Source: JAYZQT01 sp964412235 (GTDB lineage Bacteria > Pseudomonadota > Alphaproteobacteria > MPNO01 > UBA830). Taken from it: a stretch of DNA of 31,862 bases. Numbering within the stretch: the stretch's first letter is position 1; every line of letters begins with the position of its first letter. The position numbers and the translations under genes are program-made. This document shows, in pieces, positions 1 through 7,670 of this stretch. The notes beneath the pieces are model-generated. The model ran no database searches. It was not told the origin of the DNA and was given only the letters and a program-made list of their open reading frames with translations. Location of the stretch: NCBI GenBank assembly GCA_964412235.1, contig CAYPNT010000028.1, positions 1 through 31,862 on the forward strand, read 5' to 3'.

Positions 1-730
1 TATCCAAGCCTGCCGCTCTATATTGCTTTCCGAAAGAAACGCCCATTCCGCCCGGCAAAAACCCGTAAATAGCGCCTGGTTTTGCCGCACGTATCTGCGA
101 TAACTCTGCAGACCACTCTTGGTTACCGAGCTTATAGAGAATTTTTCCTTTCGCTGGCGACCCGTAGCGTCGCATCATTCCGTTGAGCATATCTTTGCCG
201 GCCTGATAGTTCGCCGAAATTAGAAAGACGTCTTTGATACCTTCGTTCTTCATCAACATGCCCATGGCTTCCGGCTGCATGTCATTGTTCCATGAACCCT
301 GAAAATACCACGGATTACAGTTCTTCCCAGCCATGCCGGACCAGCCAGCATTACTGCTTATGAGAAACGTTTTCGCCTTAAAGGCCTGTTTCCACACTGC
401 AGCAAGAACGTTTGACCAGGTAATACCAGTTACAAAATGAACTTTATCTTTTTTGAGAAACTTATTCATAATTGTTCGGCCGACATCCGGTTTATGCTGC
501 GTATCCGCCTTAAATACTTGCACGTTCATCCCAGCCATTTTATTTCCCAGGTGATCCAATGCCAGCTGGAAGCCTTCCCACTGATATCGTCCAAAAATGC
601 CGCGCCCGCCTGGGAACCCGTTCATAAAGCCAATCTTCACGGTATCTGCAGCTGCAACAGGCGTTATTGCAGCGGGGGCACTGGTAATTGCTAGTGCAAC
701 CGCAGCAGCAACTAAAACATGCTTCTTCAT
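1..730 (-). CDS. ABC transporter periplasmic substrate-binding protein (branched-chain amino acid type), 3' end missing
   Basis: The gene starts at the ATG at 730-728 and runs off the left edge, leaving 243 codons. A good ribosome site (GGAGAG) lies just upstream. Residues 1-28 form a Sec signal peptide: MKKH, then a hydrophobic Ala/Val-rich stretch ending near AAAD. The mature part begins DTVKIGFMNGFPGG, followed by a segment like EGFQLALDHLGNKMAGMNVQ. This is the usual start of type I periplasmic binding proteins of the LivJ/LivK family (PF13458), which capture a solute for a high-affinity ABC importer. Catabolic members often bind aromatic acids or amides rather than amino acids. The permease and ATPase genes are not visible and may lie to the left. 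The ligand cannot be deduced; import of the substrate of the neighbouring pathways is an inference. Confidence 0.85.
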   Translation of the reverse strand, partial: MKKHVLVAAAVALAITSAPAAITPVAAADTVKIGFMNGFPGGRGIFGRYQWEGFQLALDHLGNKMAGMNVQVFKADTQHKPDVGRTIMNKFLKKDKVHFVTGITWSNVLAAVWKQAFKAKTFLISSNAGWSGMAGKNCNPWYFQGSWNNDMQPEAMGMLMKNEGIKDVFLISANYQAGKDMLNGMMRRYGSPAKGKILYKLGNQEWSAELSQIRAAKPGAIYGFLPGGMGVSFGKQYRAAGLD

Positions 731-867
731 GGATCTCTCCCTAAAACTTGTTAATGTCGAAACTTTTAGTTGCTCCGACTTTTCCGATCATACCTCATTC
801 TTGTTTATGCTTAAAGGCTCCTTTCATCTCTTGGTAAAAATGTTTTCAATGTCTATCAAATGCCGTA
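731..867. promoter_or_regulatory. Divergent intergenic region between substrate-binding protein and MCD-like gene
   Basis: This 137-base AT-rich gap separates two divergent genes and must hold their promoters if both are expressed. On the minus strand a TATGAT hexamer (787-792 in plus coordinates) has a TTTAAG hexamer about 17 bases upstream, which is a weak candidate promoter for the binding protein. No convincing promoter was seen for the plus-strand gene, and no strong dyad was found. Confidence 0.25.
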
Positions 868-1323
868 ATGAAGAGTATGTTTTTTTCAAAGCTTTTTACC
901 CGACCCAAAACAGAATTGGTATTCTCAAAGGACCTGCCGGAAGACGAACGCGCGAAACTTCATGCCGAAATGAAGGCGTGTATCGAAAGGCGAGGGGGAA
1001 CGCTAAAAAATTCAAGACGTGCGCAAGCCTTGACCAATTTGTTCGGGCGGTTATCACCCGACGGCCAGTTGGTTTATATTCAGATCCTCGAAACCTTAAA
1101 TGACGACCTCCCAGAAACATCTCCCGAGATATACTCTAAGTTAGAAGAGGCGGAAATGTTTGGGCGTTCGGCAACTAAATTAGCGGTGCTCGATGCTTTC
1201 GAGACACCTAGGAGACGACTAATCGAAATTCTATCCAGGACGGAGCGCGGCCCTGAAACATTAGAAAATATTTCAAATTTAGCGTCCCGAGAAGTTACCG
1301 AAGACATTAAAAGTTTTCGTTAA
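868..1323 (+). CDS. Stand-alone malonyl-CoA decarboxylase N-terminal-domain-like protein
   Basis: This 151-residue protein is mostly helical and charged. Residues about 28-140 resemble the helical N-terminal domain of malonyl-CoA decarboxylase (MCD_N, PF17408). The likeness is in the order of elements: an arginine-rich helix, then RLSPDGQLVYIQIL, then an acidic DD turn, then AFETPRRRLIEIL and the GPETLENI turn. In full-length enzymes this domain mediates oligomer assembly and precedes a GNAT-like catalytic domain of about 250 residues. That catalytic domain is absent: the frame stops at TAA and the next 80 bases encode nothing similar. The protein therefore cannot be a normal decarboxylase. 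It may be a truncated remnant or a domain with a new role. The ribosome site is weak; the ATG at 877 is an alternative start. The domain match comes from memory of the family and needs a profile search. Confidence 0.6.
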   Translation: MKSMFFSKLFTRPKTELVFSKDLPEDERAKLHAEMKACIERRGGTLKNSRRAQALTNLFGRLSPDGQLVYIQILETLNDDLPETSPEIYSKLEEAEMFGRSATKLAVLDAFETPRRRLIEILSRTERGPETLENISNLASREVTEDIKSFR

Positions 1324-1390
1324 ATCAATAACTTATAATTAGAAGTTTATGTGACTTAACCGATAAAGAATAATTAACAATAGGTGGTCC

Positions 1391-1397
1391 AGAGGAG
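1391..1397 (+). promoter_or_regulatory. Ribosome binding site fixing the isochorismatase start
   Basis: AGAGGAG lies 7 bases before the ATG at 1405. It shows that translation starts there and not at the in-frame GTG at 1384, which precedes the site. Confidence 0.75.
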
Positions 1398-1404
1398 CGT
1401 TACG

Positions 1405-2091
1405 ATGATCAAAAAGTTCGAAAATTATTGTTGGGCAGATATTTTCGATGACGAAACATTCGAAATATATTCAGCATATGAACGAGAGCTTTACGTCGGT
1501 GACAAACCCGCAGTTTTAATGATCGACGTCTATCAAGCGAGTTACGACGGCGGTCAGCAGGATGTTATAGACGTTATTAAAGAACACCCGAGTTCCTGTG
1601 GCGCACGAGCGTGGGCGATGGTTGAACCTGCCAAACAATTGTTAGCTTCGGCCCGGGATGCCGGGTTGCCTATAATATACAGTACTGGCGACGAGCGAAG
1701 CCATTCAGATAAAGGGAAACCTACAAATCGGCAAAGGGAAACCGAAACTGAAAATGCCTATAAAATTCTTCCAGAATTAGCTCCTGAGGCCGGGGATCTC
1801 GTTATCTACAAACAACGGGCAAGCTGTTTCTATGGCACGCCCCTTTTATCTCATTTAATTAATTATGGTATCCAAAGCCTCATCGTTGGTGGAGGAACCA
1901 CGAGCGGTTGCCTACGGGCCGGTGTACAAGATGCGAAAGCAAATGGTTTTCATATCACGCTCGTGGAAGAGTGTTGCTACGATAGAACAGACATTAATCA
2001 TAAAGTTAATCTGTTTGACATGCATCATAAATACGCAGACGTTATGAAATTGGCCGACGTTGTCTCCCACCTGGACACGTTAAAAAACTAA
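1405..2091 (+). CDS. Isochorismatase-family amidohydrolase (N-carbamoylsarcosine amidase-like)
   Basis: This 228-residue cysteine hydrolase belongs to the isochorismatase/nicotinamidase fold family (PF00857). The triad is readable: Asp41 in LMIDVYQ, Lys136 in LVIYKQRAS and Cys169 in GGTTSGCLRA, with the Gly-Thr-Thr-Ser oxyanion segment before the cysteine. The spacing of 95 and 33 residues is close to the D51-K144-C177 spacing remembered for N-carbamoylsarcosine amidohydrolase. Members cleave small amides such as N-carbamoylsarcosine, maleamate, nicotinamide or biuret, usually releasing ammonia. The enzyme should be cytoplasmic, as no signal peptide is seen. It is likely transcribed alone or with the next gene. 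HyuA/HyuB genes 19 kb downstream make a hydantoin- or creatinine-like route conceivable, but maleamate amidase remains an equally good guess. Confidence 0.85.
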   Translation: MIKKFENYCWADIFDDETFEIYSAYERELYVGDKPAVLMIDVYQASYDGGQQDVIDVIKEHPSSCGARAWAMVEPAKQLLASARDAGLPIIYSTGDERSHSDKGKPTNRQRETETENAYKILPELAPEAGDLVIYKQRASCFYGTPLLSHLINYGIQSLIVGGGTTSGCLRAGVQDAKANGFHITLVEECCYDRTDINHKVNLFDMHHKYADVMKLADVVSHLDTLKN

Positions 2092-2197
2092 TTTGCGAAT
2101 TGATAAACACTTTTGCTCTATTATTGCTTTGGAGAGTGACGATCCTATAAGAATTTTTTCGCGACCTCAAAGCACGTGATCATCGTCTCTGTTGTAT

Positions 2198-2203
2198 TAT
2201 AAT
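2198..2203 (+). promoter_or_regulatory. Candidate -10 element (TATAAT) for the Gfo/Idh/MocA gene
   Basis: A consensus TATAAT sits 36 bases before the ATG at 2240. No good -35 hexamer lies at the usual distance. If it is used, transcription would begin near 2210, which would exclude the upstream TTG start at 2192. Confidence 0.35.
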
Positions 2204-2239
2204 AGAAGAAAGTTAGTGCCACTTTCACTGGGGATGAAT

Positions 2240-3238
2240 ATGCTAAATGTGGGAATTATAGGCCTTGGATGGTGGGGAAGAATACTCACGAAAACGATTG
2301 AAAACAGTGCAAAGATCGACGTATTGAAATTGTCAGATATCGACGCTCAAGCTGGCTTCTCCTTTGCCAATGAGAACCAAATCCCGTTTACGGACAAATT
2401 AACAGACGTTCTTTCAGATGATGAGATAGATGCGGTGATATTAGCGACGCCCCACTCTTATCACGAAGAACAGATTATTGCTGCAGCACACGCTGGTAAA
2501 CATGTCTTCTGCGAGAAACCGTTCTGCCTAAATCGCGCTTCCGCACTTCGTGCGATGCAAGCCATTAATAAATCAGGCATCCAAGTGGCAATTGGCCATG
2601 AGCGTCGCTTCGAGCCACCGATCGTTGACTGCATGGCAATGGCGCGAACAGGAAAGCTCGGGTCATTAATGCACATTGAAGCAAATTTCAGCCATGATCT
2701 TTTTTCAGCATTCGACGATTCTAATTGGCGCCTAAATAAAACAGAGAGCCCAGCAGGCGGACTGACGGCCACCCTCATCCACTTAACAGATCTCTCCATT
2801 AGCTTGTTCGGACAACCAGACCGAGTACTCTCTTCCGTTGAATGCCATGGCGGGATAGTGTCAAACGGGGACACGCTTACAACCCAAATAAAATTTCTAA
2901 ATGGATGTACCGCCTCTCTTACGGCCCTTACACATACGCCCTTCTTTTCTCGTATAGCTATCTTTGGGTCTGAAGGTTGGGTCGAAGTTCGGGATAAGGC
3001 CCACGTCCAGGCTCCAGAGGGTTGGACACTAACAAGTTGCTTTAAAGATGGACGTCCCCAGATGAAGGAATACAATGTTGCGGCACCTGTATTGGCAAAC
3101 CTTGAAAACTTTGCAGACGCGATCGCGGGAATTAAACCTTACCCGAACACATCTGAGCAAATTATACAAAATGTCTCTTTACTTGAAGCTATTGTCCAGT
3201 CGTCGGAGGTCGGAGAAGTCGTTAACGTCGAGCGCTAA
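2240..3238 (+). CDS. Gfo/Idh/MocA family NAD(P)-dependent oxidoreductase
   Basis: This 332-residue protein begins with a Rossmann fold (GIIGLGWWGR, residues 5-14). It carries the family's EKP signature at residues 92-94 in the segment HVFCEKPFCLN. The C-terminal alpha/beta domain has the GGLTATLIHLTDLSISLFG helix that usually holds the active-site His and Asp. Family members oxidise or reduce sugars, inositols or related polyols with NAD(P). The substrate is unknown and the link to aromatic or heterocycle breakdown is unclear. I chose the ATG at 2240 because GGGGA lies 5 bases before it and the Rossmann strand starts at once. The ATG at 2234 and a TTG at 2192 are in-frame alternatives. The gene ends facing the GST gene with no clear terminator between them. 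Confidence 0.85.
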   Translation: MLNVGIIGLGWWGRILTKTIENSAKIDVLKLSDIDAQAGFSFANENQIPFTDKLTDVLSDDEIDAVILATPHSYHEEQIIAAAHAGKHVFCEKPFCLNRASALRAMQAINKSGIQVAIGHERRFEPPIVDCMAMARTGKLGSLMHIEANFSHDLFSAFDDSNWRLNKTESPAGGLTATLIHLTDLSISLFGQPDRVLSSVECHGGIVSNGDTLTTQIKFLNGCTASLTALTHTPFFSRIAIFGSEGWVEVRDKAHVQAPEGWTLTSCFKDGRPQMKEYNVAAPVLANLENFADAIAGIKPYPNTSEQIIQNVSLLEAIVQSSEVGEVVNVER

Positions 3239-3351
3239 ACATAAAACAAGCTTCAAGCTGTTCACTCAACACATCAACAAACAATTAGAAAACGGTGATG
3301 TCGCGTATCTTCGAGTTGTTCATAAGATTTCTCTTGCCCTATATTGATCGC

Positions 3352-3987
3352 CTAACCCGTAATAGATGGTCGCGCTGAAACCTCGCGATACCACCGATGC
3401 ACCTCCGCGCATTTCTCCGGAATTGCTAACCGCCTTGATATCGCAAAATCAATCGCACAGATCCCAGTAATATCAGCAAACGAAAATTCATCACCAGCTA
3501 TATAACGAGTTTTAGAAAGTTTTTGATCAATCTTCTCATAAAATACTCCGAGGCGGAGTTCACCACGTTTCGCGAGATCGGGTATTTGAGGAATATCTCG
3601 GACATACCCCGAAAGCCCTCTGCCCACAAAGAGTTTATGCGTATTTCTAAACACCTCTGAGACTGCCATTAGACCTTCCCACTCAACCAGGCGATCCCAC
3701 ATCTCAATAATAGCAACCTCCTGGGGATTGCGGCCCATTAGGGGTTTTTCGGGAAAAATAGCTTCCAGGTAACGGCAAATTGCAGCAGCTTCACCTATCC
3801 AACTCCCATCTTCTAATTCCAGAAGGGGCACTCGGCGGTGAGGGTATTTTGCGCAGTATTCTCCGCTCAGCTTACCAGGATTATCGGGATCACTGGCTTC
3901 AACTATATCAATATCAATACCTTTCTCGAAAATAAAAATACTAGCCCTCCGAGGGTTTGGGGCATTTAACCAGGTATAAAGCTTCAA
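3352..3987 (-). CDS. Glutathione S-transferase
   Basis: This 211-residue cytosolic GST has an N-terminal thioredoxin-like domain (about 1-80). The cis-proline segment is VPLLELEDG and the glutathione-gamma-glutamyl site is GEAAAICRYLE. The helical C-terminal domain carries the N-capping box SFADIT. In Rieske operons such enzymes often remove ether-linked or halogen groups, or isomerise ring-cleavage products (LigE/LigF-like or maleylpyruvate isomerase-like roles); which applies here is unknown. The start is TTG, overlapping the TGA of the upstream Rieske gene as TTGA, which implies translational coupling. A near-perfect AGGAGG at 3995-4000, 7 bases upstream, supports it. It is the last gene of a three-gene minus-strand operon. 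Confidence 0.88.
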   Translation of the reverse strand: MKLYTWLNAPNPRRASIFIFEKGIDIDIVEASDPDNPGKLSGEYCAKYPHRRVPLLELEDGSWIGEAAAICRYLEAIFPEKPLMGRNPQEVAIIEMWDRLVEWEGLMAVSEVFRNTHKLFVGRGLSGYVRDIPQIPDLAKRGELRLGVFYEKIDQKLSKTRYIAGDEFSFADITGICAIDFAISRRLAIPEKCAEVHRWYREVSARPSITG

Positions 3988-5054
3988 CTCCTTACCTCCT
4001 CCGTGATCATTTTATTTAATATCTGTCTCGCCTGAAGAACTGGCGCGTCTAGCCTAACATCAACCGGCTTCCATTCCACACACCGATCTAGGGAAAGCTG
4101 CTGCGCTTCGACAATGGCCACATCCTCACCAAATATTTTTGTAAACTCCGACATCATTGCATCGCTTACTGTTTGTTCATCAATACGGTAGTTACGCCCG
4201 ACCGACCAGAAATAGTGACAGGTTTTGTTCGTCTCTGGTGTCATAAAATGCGCCGTGTGCAACGTCACGCCGTGGGTTCTGTCCCCAGTCTCTGCACCCG
4301 TTCCGGCCCGCGCGCACCCTATGTCAAAAACACACAGCGAGGGAGGAATAAATTCCCAGATCAACCAACGATCCACCCTGTCCTCACTCCCAATTGCCCG
4401 CGCAAAAGTCGGGGAAGGAACCACATCCATCATCCATCGCGTCGCCCTGATACCGTGCTCCAGGCGGTCTATTTTAGGAGGGTTCTCGATGATTGCACCG
4501 GACCCAATAGTGTCTGGATGAACAAACGGCGCGTGGGTATTATCGAGTTGGATGTCGATTAACAGATTATATCCGGAAGCTACATTCCAAAAGGCCCCGC
4601 CAGCATCCCAGTCAGCGTTGTCACGCCAAAATATGTTGGGGATCAACGCCTCATCTGCTTTTTCAGCATCACCCATCCATATCCAGAGACAATTGTGTTT
4701 CTCTATGAGCGGATAACTTTGAACGTTAGCGTTCGGCGGCATTCTGCGTTGGCCGGGCACTTCAACACAGGCACCCGTCCGGTCAAACCGCAAACCATGG
4801 TACCCACACTGTAATGTTCCTTCGACCACATTACCGAGAGACAACGGCAGGTGACGATGACAGCACCGATCCTCTAATGCTGCGGGCTTTCCATCAACTG
4901 CCCGAAACAGGACAACGGGATCTCCAAGGAAAACTCTACCCAAGGGGGCCTCAGAAAGTTCTTCAGGTAACCCGGCAATGTACCAACAATTACGCAAATA
5001 TGGGTCACTAATACACTGCTCTTCGTTCTCACTTGAAGATAACTTAGGTAGCAT
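3984..5054 (-). CDS. Rieske non-haem iron oxygenase alpha subunit, VanA-like (second of tandem pair)
   Basis: This 356-residue protein has an N-terminal Rieske [2Fe-2S] domain with ligands C64-x-H66 and C83-x2-H86 (the CGYHG loop). A catalytic domain follows with the mononuclear iron site: D171 and H174/H179 in the segment LDNTHAPFVH, and the distal Asp in FGEDVAIVEAQQ. The pattern is that of vanillate O-demethylase oxygenase and related one-component-alpha Rieske enzymes, which remove O- or N-methyl groups or hydroxylate rings using O2 and electrons from a reductase. The ATG at 5054 is preferred because it overlaps the upstream gene by only 11 bases; longer in-frame starts reach 5102. It is coupled to the GST gene downstream. 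No reductase gene is present in the window. Substrate unknown. Confidence 0.88.
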   Translation of the reverse strand: MLPKLSSSENEEQCISDPYLRNCWYIAGLPEELSEAPLGRVFLGDPVVLFRAVDGKPAALEDRCCHRHLPLSLGNVVEGTLQCGYHGLRFDRTGACVEVPGQRRMPPNANVQSYPLIEKHNCLWIWMGDAEKADEALIPNIFWRDNADWDAGGAFWNVASGYNLLIDIQLDNTHAPFVHPDTIGSGAIIENPPKIDRLEHGIRATRWMMDVVPSPTFARAIGSEDRVDRWLIWEFIPPSLCVFDIGCARAGTGAETGDRTHGVTLHTAHFMTPETNKTCHYFWSVGRNYRIDEQTVSDAMMSEFTKIFGEDVAIVEAQQLSLDRCVEWKPVDVRLDAPVLQARQILNKMITEEVRS

Positions 5055-6066
5055 TATCGACGCTTTCGTTGGACAACAGCTCTTTGATGATACGCCGAGC
5101 ATACACGGCCCCCGCGTCAGAGTGTATGTTTTGCCAAACCAAATTATCGCCTCGCTTACTAAGCACTTCTTGTTGACGATTTAAAACATCTACATCCTCC
5201 TCGAAAACCGCCTTTGACCCCTGGTACATCATGTCCGTAACTTCCTGTTCCGGATTAAAGTTTCGTGGAACAGACCAGAAAAAATGTGTCGATTTTATGG
5301 TCTCGGGCGTCAGGGCGCATAAAACACGATATTCGAGGGCGTCACGGGCAGCCGTGGATCCTGTTGGTGACGATTTGCTCTCAATAGTTATGGTGGATGG
5401 TGGTTGAAAGTTTATGCGGTGCATTCGGTCTATCAACCCGTCATACCCTTTTAATTTTTGATAAAACGGTGGTGCGGGACAATTGGGCATAACCCTCTCA
5501 ACCGTTACAAGGTCTCCTTTTCTTTCGGCTGTCGCCGGCGTCTCAGAAACAGCATCGGTACCGATAGTGCCACGGTGGACGTATGCTTCATGCGATAGGT
5601 CCATAAGATTGTCCGCCAGAAGCTGCCAATGGCAATTTAGATGCATATAGTCTCCAACTGGATACCAGTGGGGATCCGAATTCCAGTGAAAATCCGGAAT
5701 AAGATCAACAACCGCTTTTTTGGGGTCACCCAACCAAACCCAGATCAAGTGCCACTTTTCTGCAACGGGATATGTTTTCACCTTTAGCCCATCTGATGGC
5801 GAACCCTGTTGGGCGGGCACTCGTACACATTTTCCGTCGGGTCCAAATTCGAGACCATGGTATAAACAGCGTACCAAATCCCCTTCTCTCTCACCTGATG
5901 AAAGGCGGGCAGATCGGTGTGGACAAATGTCTTCCATTGCTACAATGCTGCCGTCAGTATTTCGATATAGGAGTACAGGTTCGCCGAGGACCCAACGCCC
6001 AAGAAGAACACTGTCATCAAGCTCTGACGGCATTGCCGCGGCGTACCAAAAATTACGAAGGAACAT
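5044..6066 (-). CDS. Rieske non-haem iron oxygenase alpha subunit, VanA-like (first of tandem pair)
   Basis: This 340-residue protein starts MFLRNFWYAAAMPSEL, the standard opening of VanA-type oxygenases. The Rieske ligands are C48-x-H50 and C67-x2-H70. The iron-binding segment is DNLMDLSHEAYVH (D156, H159, H164), and the distal Asp lies in FEEDVDVLNRQQ. It would perform an O2-dependent demethylation or ring hydroxylation in the cytoplasm. It is the first gene of the operon, with GGGAGG just upstream of the ATG. Its stop codon lies inside the start region of the next Rieske gene. The two paralogues clearly differ in sequence: the iron-site segment here is closer to canonical VanA than the DIQLDNTH version downstream. 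They may act on different substrates or form a hetero-oligomer; neither can be settled here. Confidence 0.9.
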   Translation of the reverse strand: MFLRNFWYAAAMPSELDDSVLLGRWVLGEPVLLYRNTDGSIVAMEDICPHRSARLSSGEREGDLVRCLYHGLEFGPDGKCVRVPAQQGSPSDGLKVKTYPVAEKWHLIWVWLGDPKKAVVDLIPDFHWNSDPHWYPVGDYMHLNCHWQLLADNLMDLSHEAYVHRGTIGTDAVSETPATAERKGDLVTVERVMPNCPAPPFYQKLKGYDGLIDRMHRINFQPPSTITIESKSSPTGSTAARDALEYRVLCALTPETIKSTHFFWSVPRNFNPEQEVTDMMYQGSKAVFEEDVDVLNRQQEVLSKRGDNLVWQNIHSDAGAVYARRIIKELLSNESVDNAT

Positions 6067-6157
6067 CTCAGCCCTCCCATTGCCCCAGTCTAATTTTGGA
6101 AGGCATTATGCGAATAACAACACCACACGCCAAGTATCTAGAGGAAGGAATTTTTTT

Positions 6158-7054
6158 ATGTCACAGATCGCATTTATTGGTCTTGGAAATATGGGTGGCC
6201 CAATGTCCGCGAACCTCGTCAAAGCCGGCCACGATGTGCGGGGTTTTGACATTGTCCCTTCAAAAGTGGAACGAGCAGCTGCCCAAGGTGTCGTAGCGGC
6301 ACATTCAAACACAGATGCAGCCGAAAATGCCGACGTCGTCTTTACTATGTTACCCACGGGACGCGAAGTTCGAGAGGTGCTCGTTGAAAAAGATAAACTT
6401 CTCGAAAGGGTCGGCTCAGAAACAATCGTGGTTGACACATCGACCACAGATTTGAAATCCACAGAATTGATACACGAGCATGCGGTCTCTCATGGGGTAA
6501 GTCTACTCGACTCCCCGGTTTCCGGAGGAATGGCTGGCGCTGAAAATGCAACGCTGACTTTTATGGTGGGAGGCAACCCAGAAGTCATCGAGGGACTCAA
6601 ACCAATTTTTTTAGCAATGGGTAAGAATGTTGTTAACGCGGGGGGAGCATCGGCAGGACAAGCGGTAAAGGTGTGCAACAATATGCTGCTTGGGATTTCA
6701 ATGATCGGAGCATGCGAGGCAATTGCTCTTGGTGAAGCGGCTGGCGTCGATCATAAAGTCCTGTTTGACGTGATCTCTACGTCCACAGGAAACTGTTGGT
6801 CGATGAATGTAAATTGCCCGATCCCAGGCATGGTCGAAACCTCACCCGCAAACAAGGCCTATAATCCCGGATTTACCGCAAACCTAATGTTAAAAGACCT
6901 AACCCTTGCGCAAGAAGCCGCATCCAAAACAGGTGTAGCAACGCAAATGGGCGAGCACGCCCGCGTGCTTTATGACCAGTTCTGCCGGGACCGGAACGGT
7001 GAATTGGACTTTTCCGCAATGGTTCAAATGGTCAGAGATAGGGATCGCGACTAA
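6158..7054 (+). CDS. mmsB: 3-hydroxyisobutyrate dehydrogenase
   Basis: This 298-residue enzyme of the beta-hydroxyacid dehydrogenase family oxidises 3-hydroxyisobutyrate to methylmalonate semialdehyde with NAD+, a step of valine breakdown. The Rossmann motif is GLGNMGGPM (residues 8-16). The substrate-binding segment is DSPVSGGMAGA (118-128). The catalytic lysine is K171 with N175 in GQAVKVCNN, matching the position usual for this enzyme. The CWS...NCPIPGM segment is typical of true HIBADH rather than tartronate semialdehyde reductase. The start is the ATG at 6158, preceded by AGAGGAAGGAA. It is divergent from the Rieske operon across 91 bases and appears monocistronic. In this cluster it could also act on another short 3-hydroxyacid. 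Confidence 0.85.
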   Translation: MSQIAFIGLGNMGGPMSANLVKAGHDVRGFDIVPSKVERAAAQGVVAAHSNTDAAENADVVFTMLPTGREVREVLVEKDKLLERVGSETIVVDTSTTDLKSTELIHEHAVSHGVSLLDSPVSGGMAGAENATLTFMVGGNPEVIEGLKPIFLAMGKNVVNAGGASAGQAVKVCNNMLLGISMIGACEAIALGEAAGVDHKVLFDVISTSTGNCWSMNVNCPIPGMVETSPANKAYNPGFTANLMLKDLTLAQEAASKTGVATQMGEHARVLYDQFCRDRNGELDFSAMVQMVRDRDRD

Positions 7055-7132
7055 GACTGAGACGCAACGAACAAAATACTAGGTCACAGAATGTATCAAC
7101 ACCCATCCACCCGCCCTATTGCAACCCGAGCA

Positions 7133-7582
7133 CTACTTTCTGCGCTTGGATCGTTGTCTCTTCCAGTGCGTTTCTAGGGCCGTTACACCAGCTTCGGCAA
7201 CTACAATATCCTCCGCAGGCGTCCCGGAACTCACGCCGATACCCCCGATACAGTCTTTACCTGAATTAACTGGGACGCCGCCACCAATTGTTGAAAACTT
7301 TCCGTCGTTTGATACATGAATACCAAACGCTGGCGAACCAGGTACGCAATATTCGTTATAAAACATTGTCGAGTTGCGGGCTGCGCCAGCGGTGAAAGCC
7401 TTAGCCATTGCGATTTGAATAGAACTCGTCTTGCTCCCGTCCATCCGCGAAAACGCTATCAGATTTCCACTTTCATCTGAAACAGCTATGGCCTGCGGCA
7501 CTCCTATGGCAGTTGCTTTTTTCTCCGCCGCTGCAATCATAATGAATGCCTCGTCCCGCGATAAACGCTTTATATTGAGCAT
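7133..7582 (-). CDS. GlcG/HbpS-like (DUF336) family protein
   Basis: This 149-residue protein belongs to the HbpS-like/GlcG family (PF03928). Diagnostic segments are the N-terminal helix ending AAAEKKATAIG, then AIAVSDESGNLIAFSRMDG, then AMAKAFTAGA, and the glycine-rich FSTIGGGVPV...CIGGIGVSSGTPAEDIVVAEAG. The fold forms ring-shaped oligomers; some members bind haem or cobalamin, and GlcG accompanies glycolate oxidation genes with no settled role. An AGGAGA site precedes the ATG. It is the last gene of the operon cyclase-BKACE-GlcG, 88 bases after the BKACE gene. Its repeated presence in catabolic operons suggests a helper or small-molecule-sensing function, which is an inference. Confidence 0.85.
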   Translation of the reverse strand: MLNIKRLSRDEAFIMIAAAEKKATAIGVPQAIAVSDESGNLIAFSRMDGSKTSSIQIAMAKAFTAGAARNSTMFYNEYCVPGSPAFGIHVSNDGKFSTIGGGVPVNSGKDCIGGIGVSSGTPAEDIVVAEAGVTALETHWKRQRSKRRK

Positions 7583-7670
7583 CTTATCTTTCTCCTATCA
7601 AATACCCAGATGACTCCTCACAGATAGCCCTTCCTGGTAAAAATAAGGCGTCTATACGTGAGTCACTGCC

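Noticed and set aside
2461..3075. 204-codon antisense frame within the Gfo/Idh/MocA gene
   Set aside because: It lies wholly opposite a gene with clear family motifs and has no recognisable domain.
4173..4562. Plus-strand frames opposite the second Rieske gene
   Set aside because: They are antisense to conserved Rieske sequence and show no domain or ribosome site.
5720..6157. Upstream in-frame extension of the mmsB frame across the Rieske gene
   Set aside because: It is antisense to the well-supported Rieske oxygenase and the mmsB Rossmann fold begins at the ATG at 6158 with a strong ribosome site.
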